A stretch of DNA of 64,000 nucleotides from Methanolobus halotolerans (GTDB taxonomy: Archaea > Halobacteriota > Methanosarcinia > Methanosarcinales > Methanosarcinaceae). The translations under genes and the position numbers were made by a program. Under the pieces are notes generated by a model that saw only the letters and a program-made list of their open reading frames with translations, searched no databases and was not told where the DNA came from. How positions within the stretch are numbered: the first letter of the stretch is position 1; every line of letters begins with the position of its first letter. The DNA is taken from contig NZ_PGGK01000008.1 in NCBI RefSeq assembly GCF_004745425.1, positions 47,415 to 111,414 of the forward strand, written 5' to 3'. Below, piece after piece: positions 59,097 through 64,000 of the stretch.

Positions 59097-60527
59097 ATGC
59101 ATGCAGTCCTTGAGAGCCTGGAAAAGATGGAACATGAATACCGACGACAGATAATTCATGCAGCTTTCGGCCTGCTTATATTTGCATTCCCACTCTTCAA
59201 CACCCTGACACTTCTGGCATTCAGCCTGCTGACTATGGTCGTATTGGGACATTTCAGGGAATATCCCACCATTGAAAAATACCTTTACAAGAGACCTTTT
59301 CCCGGTTCAAGGGAAATGCTTACCGACGGTATTAACGACGGTATCAGAAGCGCCCAGAACCTGACCCTGTCACTGTCCATACTCCTGCTGATCAGCCTTC
59401 TGCTTGAGTTCACATCACTCTCTTTTCCGCTGTATGTGATCGGCGGGACTATGGCGATATCCACTTTCGGTAGCAGTGCAGCTACTTTTATTCGTCACCG
59501 CAAACAACTTCAAATCAATGGAGATAAAGGCGCTTCCTGTGATGAAACGGAGAATTATCTGCTCCCTTCAAGTATAGTTCTGTTAGGAGTAGGTATAGTC
59601 ACAGCCTATTTGGCAGGAGCATGGATAGCTGGCTGGGGAGATATCAACGCTAGCAGGAATCTGATATTTTTCGTGGCTGTAATTGGTTCGATCACAGGTG
59701 CACTTTTCGAATCCATCCCTTCAAGAGTTGATGATAATATATCGGTTCCGCTGGGATCTGGGATGGCCATGTGGATGTTTCACTCTTTCGGATATTCAGT
59801 ACCCCCTTCCCAGATGTCCATAGCTCTTATTTTTTCCCTTGTTCTCGGTTACTTTGCTTACAGGACCAGAATAGCCGACCTTTCGGCACTTTTCAGTGCG
59901 GCACTGCTTGGTGTCCTTATAATAGTCTTTAGTGAGGTGTTCTGGTTCATCCTGCTGCTCACATTTTTCATACTTGGGGGTGTCTTTACAAAGTACAAGT
60001 ACAAGTACAAGAAATCCATCGGCCTTGCACAGTCTGAAGGTGGAGTACGCAGTTATGAGAATGTATTCAGTAACAGCACCGCCGCTCTCGTACTTGCCAT
60101 CTGCTACGGGATATATCCGCAATATGCAGAACTGATAATCTTCGCATATCTTGGAACGGTTGCCACTGCCACCGGAGACACACTTGCAAGTGAAATCGGT
60201 ACAACTGCCCATACCCAGCCTATCATGATAACCACTCTTAAGCCAGCAAATGCAGGAGTTGACGGGGCAGTAACAATTCTCGGGGAATTTGCAGCCATTC
60301 TGGGGTCAATGATCATAGGGATACTGCCAGTTGTTTTTGGGATGGTTGAAGGTGCCACCATGGTCATATTGATCACCACGGCAGGTGGGTTCCTGGGCAC
60401 AAACGTTGACAGCCTGCTGGGCGCAACCCTGCAGAAAAAAGGTATGCTTTCAAATAGCGGGGTCAATTTTGTCGCAACTTTTGCAGGTGCTTTGATATCC
60501 GGCATTTTGTACCTGGTATTTGTCTGA
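59097..60527 (+). CDS. Prenol kinase / prenyl-phosphate kinase fusion (VTE5-DUF92)
   Basis: The 476-residue membrane protein has an N-terminal half like the dolichol kinase/VTE5 family (YRRQIIHAAFG; GALFESIPSRVDDNISVPL, near residue 205-223) and a C-terminal DUF92 half like VTE6 (GGVFTKYKYKYKK, TGDTLASEIGTT, ...GFLGTNVDSLLG). In plants VTE5 makes phytyl-P and VTE6 makes phytyl-PP. The fusion could therefore turn a free prenol such as geranylgeraniol into the diphosphate used for archaeal lipids. The N-terminal Asp/Gly motif is partly degraded (STFGSSAATF). About twelve hydrophobic helices are visible. ATG 59097 fits with a TATA box about 115 bases earlier. Confidence 0.75.
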   Translation: MHAVLESLEKMEHEYRRQIIHAAFGLLIFAFPLFNTLTLLAFSLLTMVVLGHFREYPTIEKYLYKRPFPGSREMLTDGINDGIRSAQNLTLSLSILLLISLLLEFTSLSFPLYVIGGTMAISTFGSSAATFIRHRKQLQINGDKGASCDETENYLLPSSIVLLGVGIVTAYLAGAWIAGWGDINASRNLIFFVAVIGSITGALFESIPSRVDDNISVPLGSGMAMWMFHSFGYSVPPSQMSIALIFSLVLGYFAYRTRIADLSALFSAALLGVLIIVFSEVFWFILLLTFFILGGVFTKYKYKYKKSIGLAQSEGGVRSYENVFSNSTAALVLAICYGIYPQYAELIIFAYLGTVATATGDTLASEIGTTAHTQPIMITTLKPANAGVDGAVTILGEFAAILGSMIIGILPVVFGMVEGATMVILITTAGGFLGTNVDSLLGATLQKKGMLSNSGVNFVATFAGALISGILYLVFV

Positions 60528-60601
60528 GGTCTCCTGTTACCCGGAAAAACAGATCCGATAATTTAAAAAATCTTATAAGCGGTCGTGACAATACTTCATT
60601 A

Positions 60602-61009
60602 ATGAAAAAGAACATCGAGGTAAAAGGCATCGCCAGGGAGACCCTTGGTTTTATTCTGGAGGTCAGCAGATCAACCTATCCTAACGAGTTTGCAGGGCTC
60701 CTTGAGGCAAAGGACGGTATAATAACCGATGTGCTTATTCTCCCGGGCACAGAATCGAGCGAGATCAACGCTGTCCTGAAGCTTTTCATGATGCCAAATA
60801 TCTCAGCCGTAGGTTCGGTGCACAGCCATCCGAGTTCGGCCATAAGACCCTCGAAAGCTGACCTGCGGTTGTTCAGCAAGACAGGGACACGACACATAAT
60901 AGCAGGACATCCATATGGAAGCAACAACTGGAAGTGTTATGACGGCAGCGGGAACCCTGTGGAGCTACCTGTACTTGATGTTGAGATTGAAGATGATGAT
61001 ATACTCTGA
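60602..61009 (+). CDS. JAMM/MPN+ metalloprotease
   Basis: This 135-residue protein is a stand-alone JAMM domain. The zinc motif is complete: HSHPSSAIRPSKAD fits HxH-x7-S-x2-D (about residues 79-92), with the Glu in NEFAGLLEA near residue 25. Archaeal proteins of this type remove ubiquitin-like SAMP tags or free C-terminal peptides. The ATG at 60602 lies after a TATA-like run (60563-60575) with a short leader. Its neighbours are a prenol kinase and a candidate RNA, which gives no clue to the target. Confidence 0.85.
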   Translation: MKKNIEVKGIARETLGFILEVSRSTYPNEFAGLLEAKDGIITDVLILPGTESSEINAVLKLFMMPNISAVGSVHSHPSSAIRPSKADLRLFSKTGTRHIIAGHPYGSNNWKCYDGSGNPVELPVLDVEIEDDDIL

Positions 61010-61133
61010 TTTTATCGTTAGATTCTGTGCCATAATCAGGTTAAATTGCATCAGGCAAGCTTAAAATCAAGTTTTGTTCGTAAGTAAACGATTGAATTTT
61101 CAATGGCATTGAATTATATAACCCGGTCTCCGA

Positions 61134-61302
61134 TTAAGAAGGGTTCAGGTTAAATAAAAATAAGCTATTCTGGTAATTGCGGGTTAGGGAAAAGCCGCGG
61201 GTTAGTAAACTAAATTTTCGGAATATGGGGATATTCCGGATTCGCAAGGAAAGAGGCACCATAAGCGTGGTGGTTATCAGGTGCCTCGCCTTATCTTCTT
61301 AA
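61134..61302 (+). ncRNA. Candidate structured RNA with closing stem and five hairpins
   Basis: TTAAGAAG (61134-61141) pairs with CTTCTTAA (61295-61302), and ATAAG (61160-61164) with CTTAT (61290-61294). Inside lie GCGG/CCGC (61179-61182/61195-61198), TTAG/CTAA (61202-61205/61210-61213), a 10-bp stem TTCGGAATAT/ATATTCCGGA (61217-61226/61231-61240) closed by GGGG, and GAGGCACC/GGTGCCTC (61253-61260/61280-61287) extended by ATAA/TTAT. A TATA box (61115-61120) is upstream and a T-rich stretch (61319-61331) downstream. The strand is taken from the TATA/T-tract order. I cannot match it to a known RNA. Confidence 0.55.
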
Positions 61303-61543
61303 CTGCAATATTATGAACATTTTGGGTTTTTAGGATAAATATCCTTAACTATTTATGCATTTTATCCAGATCCAAACTCCTTGATGCAACACCCATACAA
61401 AAGGTTTCCGATTTAATGCTTGGTCATAGAAATTAAATAAGTTCCAAAGCTGCTGTTTTTTACAGTTACTGTTGATTTTTGTCAGACCATTAACCTGTAA
61501 TGCATAAAAGTATATTGTATTAAATAGCAAATTAGAACAGGGA

Positions 61544-62401
61544 ATGGATTACATGAGTAAGATCAAAGAAATAGCCGTGCAAACATATCGACGCTGGAGC
61601 GACTATGATGGAATGACCGATAGTGCTGCCCTTGCATTCATATTTTTAATGAGCTTACCTGCTCTGCTTCTGTTCACGATATCACTGGGAAGTATGTTCG
61701 TACGTGATCAGGCCCTACAGCAAAGGATCATAGACTATGTTTCAAATGTTGCAGGCCAGGCCACCATAGATACATTGAACTCTTTATTTCAGCAGATACC
61801 GGACACAAGTACTCTTACTCTGGGACTGATCATAAGTATCCTGCTTTTTCTGTGGACCTCAGGGAATCTTTTTAATCAGTTTCAGAAAACGATTAATGGT
61901 ATGTGGAATGTCGATAGGGCTTATGGGGGGTATAAAAAGTCCATATCTGAAAGAATCTCAGCAATACTTGCAGTACTGGCATTTGTTCTTATAATCCTGC
62001 TATCAACTATCTTTGAAGTTATAATTATGAACATATCCCGCAGTTTCCAGTCCATATTCCCTCTGCCTTTAAATGTGATCCAGTACAGTAGCTCCATCCT
62101 CAACTTCCTTGTGATTATGCTTTTGTTCGTTTACCTTTACAGGGTCCTTCCGGAAACAAGGCTGGACATGAAATATGTCCTGGCAGGGTCTTTCCTGACC
62201 GTTGTCTTTATCACGCTTGGCAAGTACGCTTTCAGCCTGTATCTAATGTTCAGCAACCCGGCGAGTGTTTATGGAAGTATTGGATCTCTGATAGCTATAT
62301 TATTGTGGATATACATTACTGCGATCATAGTGACTATTATGACTGAATTCACCAAGGTGTATGCTGATTATGATAACAGCAGGAATGCAACATCAAAATG
62401 A
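61544..62401 (+). CDS. YihY/BrkB-family membrane protein
   Basis: The 285-residue protein has six transmembrane helices; MTDSAALAFIFLMSLPALLLF (shown only as its start ALAFIF near residue 28) and GNLFNQFQKTINGMWNV (near 107) are the family's characteristic blocks. Functions suggested for YihY proteins, including a once-proposed RNase BN identity, are not proven. ATG 61544 is used; ATG 61553 is possible. A leader of about 240 bases upstream contains the candidate structured RNA, which could be a cis-element for this gene or a separate transcript. It is followed by a flavin-type protein gene after 82 bases. Confidence 0.8.
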   Translation: MDYMSKIKEIAVQTYRRWSDYDGMTDSAALAFIFLMSLPALLLFTISLGSMFVRDQALQQRIIDYVSNVAGQATIDTLNSLFQQIPDTSTLTLGLIISILLFLWTSGNLFNQFQKTINGMWNVDRAYGGYKKSISERISAILAVLAFVLIILLSTIFEVIIMNISRSFQSIFPLPLNVIQYSSSILNFLVIMLLFVYLYRVLPETRLDMKYVLAGSFLTVVFITLGKYAFSLYLMFSNPASVYGSIGSLIAILLWIYITAIIVTIMTEFTKVYADYDNSRNATSK

Positions 62402-62483
62402 AGCAGACTACTTGCAAAGCATATTTAAATCACCTGAAACTTAGTATTATTAATTGAAACATTCAGAAATTCGGGGGTTTGAA

Positions 62484-62924
62484 ATGTCTGAAGAAATAAG
62501 GAAGAAGATATCCAATTACCTTTCCAGCCACAACTGGCTGAACCTTGGGACTGTTGACCAGGAAGGCAGACCCATGGTCCACACCATGGCCTATGTATCT
62601 GAAGGGTCTAAGGTATACTTTACTACAAATAAGAATACCCATAAAGTCTCTCACATGCTGAATAATCCTAATGTTGCATTCACGGTGGACGAGGATGATG
62701 TGAATGTTATGGAGATAAAAGGGGTCCAGATGGAGGGAAAAGCATCTCTTGTAACAGATAGGGAAGAAGTGAATAAAGCATTGGGTATGATGACAGAGAA
62801 GTATCCGTTCATGTCAGATATGCCATCAAATGATGAATATGTCCTTTTCAAGGTAGATCCTGTAAAAGCTTACTATCTTGACTACACCAAAGGATTTAAT
62901 CACAGGGATGAAGAGACTTATTGA
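62484..62924 (+). CDS. Pyridoxamine-phosphate-oxidase-like flavin-binding protein
   Basis: The 146-residue protein has the split-barrel fold of the PNPOx-like family (NWLNLGTVDQEGRPMVHTMAY shortened: LGTVD at about residue 19, GRPMVHTM near 26; KVYFTTNKNTHK near 43). Members bind FMN or F420 or heme. A small size and archaeal origin fit either FMN or F420 as cofactor. I start it at ATG 62484, since the ten residues before it depend on a TTG without ribosome site. A strong terminator lies 35 bases after the stop. The substrate is unknown. Confidence 0.78.
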   Translation: MSEEIRKKISNYLSSHNWLNLGTVDQEGRPMVHTMAYVSEGSKVYFTTNKNTHKVSHMLNNPNVAFTVDEDDVNVMEIKGVQMEGKASLVTDREEVNKALGMMTEKYPFMSDMPSNDEYVLFKVDPVKAYYLDYTKGFNHRDEETY

Positions 62925-62958
62925 AAAAAGAGCAATTTATATTAGGAGAACTTATCTA

Positions 62959-63000
62959 AAATGTGCATACACAGTTCCGGGTATGCACATTTGTTTTTTA
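62959..63000 (+). terminator. Strong terminator after the flavin-binding protein gene
   Basis: AAATGTGCATAC (62959-62970) pairs perfectly with GTATGCACATTT (62981-62992) around ten bases, then a T-rich run to 63000. The 12-bp stem is the longest perfect hairpin seen near a gene end in this window. Confidence 0.88.
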
Positions 63001-63635
63001 CAATGAACGAATGATTAAAAAGTAAAAACAAATGGATGGTAAATATCCATTTGCCTATTCATGTAGTCCTCGATCCTACACGCTTTTGCGGTACAGAGAA
63101 GATAATTATAATACTCCGTGATAGCTCAGGTATGAGTAGTACACGAAGAGTGAGACCAATAGAGAAACTATCAGCGTTGCAAAGTTGGAAGCACTGTGGT
63201 CAACTTGGTATTCTGTCATGTTTGATCATGACACTATTAGTATCAATAGTATTTATAGTTTGTTGAGATTCATCATGATTAATCATTCTATTCTAATAAG
63301 TACGAACAAAATCAAAATCAATATTCTATGTTCATTAATATAAAGTTTCAAAAAAATAACTATGCTGCAAGCTTTTAAATCCTATATACGAATCTCCGAA
63401 TATACAAAAATTGTGGAGAACAGAGGTTCTATCACGTATTATCATTATATTAGAGAAGATGTTTTATTTATTTTGGCTGTTATCACAATAAATAATATCA
63501 TTTATTTTATAGGCCTGAACTCAACCAATTACACTTTCTATATATGGTTTGAATTTTTCAAACCAGGCCTTTGCGAATGTTAGGGATTTTGATAATTTTG
63601 TGAATTCATTTTTTGAGCTGGTTTCAAAACTCCAT
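63001..63635. other. Gene-free stretch before an IS
   Basis: No convincing gene is found here. Short open frames at 63036-63266 and 63362-63583 have no ribosome site, no family signal and odd composition. GGCCTGAACTC at about 63512 and GGCCTTTGCG at about 63568 may belong to the end of the IS that follows, but the partner end is outside the window. Confidence 0.5.
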
Positions 63636-64000
63636 TCATAGCTTTTTCCAACACACCATGAAACATGCAATATCTAAGAGTCCTTTAAACACTACATTAA
63701 GTCTTTCATATCGGATTACTAATCTTCTGAATCTCATCTTCAGCCATCCAAAAAATCGTTCAATAGCCCCTCTTCTATGGTAGGATTTAGAATCAAATCT
63801 TGTAGGTCTTCCTCTTTTTCTGTTCTTAGTGTTCCTGATATTGATGGGTATGTTACTTTTGATTGCTCTGGACCTTAGATATTGCCTTATCTTCACATCA
63901 TCATAAGCCGGATCTGCCAGTACCTCTAATGGTCTTGTTCTTGGTCTTCCATAAGTCTGAACCTTTATATCTTCCATTATTTCGAGGAAATGGTGATTAT
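63636..64000 (-). CDS. IS5-family transposase, C-terminal part (runs off edge)
   Basis: The frame is open to the right edge of the window and gives about 121 residues of a DDE transposase. VLADPAYDD carries the second Asp, and GAIERFFGWLKMRFRRLVIRYER (reduced here to its core IERFFGWLK) carries the catalytic Glu with its Arg-rich flank. The part before the internal Met (NHHFLEI) also matches the family, so the gene starts beyond the window. It differs from the 45-kb element. No break is seen in this part, so it could be active. The stop is at 63636. Confidence 0.8.
   Translation of the reverse strand, partial: NHHFLEIMEDIKVQTYGRPRTRPLEVLADPAYDDVKIRQYLRSRAIKSNIPINIRNTKNRKRGRPTRFDSKSYHRRGAIERFFGWLKMRFRRLVIRYERLNVVFKGLLDIACFMVCWKKL

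Noticed and set aside
61134..61302. Identity of the structured RNA as RNase P RNA, SRP RNA or a known riboswitch
   Set aside because: Too short, and none of their core motifs is recognisable.
63362..63583. 73-codon open frame before the terminal IS
   Set aside because: No start context and no family signal; AT-rich chance frame.
1..64000. CRISPR array
   Set aside because: No regularly spaced direct repeats were seen; the only tandem repeat is the two-unit one at 36964-37010.

Overview
The window is chromosomal DNA of a methanogenic archaeon of the Methanosarcinales, most likely a methylotrophic Methanosarcinaceae member (Methanolobus/Methanomethylovorans/Methanococcoides-like; the genus cannot be fixed from sequence alone). 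The evidence is archaeal FtsZ, archaetidylinositol-phosphate synthase, PurS/PurQ, a CooC-type ATPase, an MtaA-like corrinoid:CoM methyltransferase homologue, two FilR1/DUF1724 (Msr-type) regulators, PGF-CTERM/PGF-pre-PGF surface proteins, a tRNA with a bulge-helix-bulge intron, TATA-box promoters and Shine-Dalgarno sites close to GGAGGTGAT.

Layout. 1-7.7 kb: an accessory block of a Cys-rich DUF5714 protein and DUF1638 (+ strand), facing a minus-strand operon of an MtaA/UroD-type methyltransferase, a small CxxC redox protein, a TrsS-like radical SAM protein and a truncated PaaK-type adenylate-forming enzyme, with a FilR1 regulator upstream. This is the strongest candidate for an undescribed system. 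7.7-14 kb: a frameshifted non-canonical Nramp transporter, a glycosyltransferase, and a fused asparagine synthetase/diphthamide-ligase protein. 14-19 kb: archaetidylinositol-phosphate synthase, purS-purQ, a PKD surface protein, rnhB. 19-24 kb: a TadA/TadC-like type IV pilus or secretion pair. 24-34 kb: pheT, tRNA-Arg(UCG) with a 20-nt intron, TauE, K+ channel plus RCK protein, site-2 protease, ftsZ, a dihydropteroate-synthase-like protein. 34-45 kb: membrane pyrophosphatase, NcsA-type thiolase, TctA-like permease, CooC plus cupin, CDF transporter, aroC.

45-47 kb holds a decayed IS5-type element (about 1.1 kb, 13-bp terminal inverted repeats) beside an apparently truncated AbrB/PhoU-like regulator and a second FilR1 regulator. 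47-59 kb carries two acyl-CoA modules, each with its own XRE-cupin regulator: XRE-cupin/thioesterase/acyl-CoA synthetase on the plus strand, and XRE-cupin/acyl-CoA synthetase/ferredoxin/2-oxoacid:ferredoxin oxidoreductase on the minus strand. The second fits uptake of branched-chain acids into amino acids by CoA activation and reductive carboxylation. A large DUF2341 surface protein, a NudC-type hydrolase and a thioredoxin lie between them.

59-64 kb has a fused prenol kinase/prenyl-phosphate kinase, a JAMM protease, a strong candidate structured RNA (61134-61302), a YihY/BrkB membrane protein, a flavin-binding split-barrel protein, a clear terminator, a 0.6-kb gene-free stretch and the end of another IS5-family transposase running off the window edge. 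No rRNA genes and no CRISPR array were seen.
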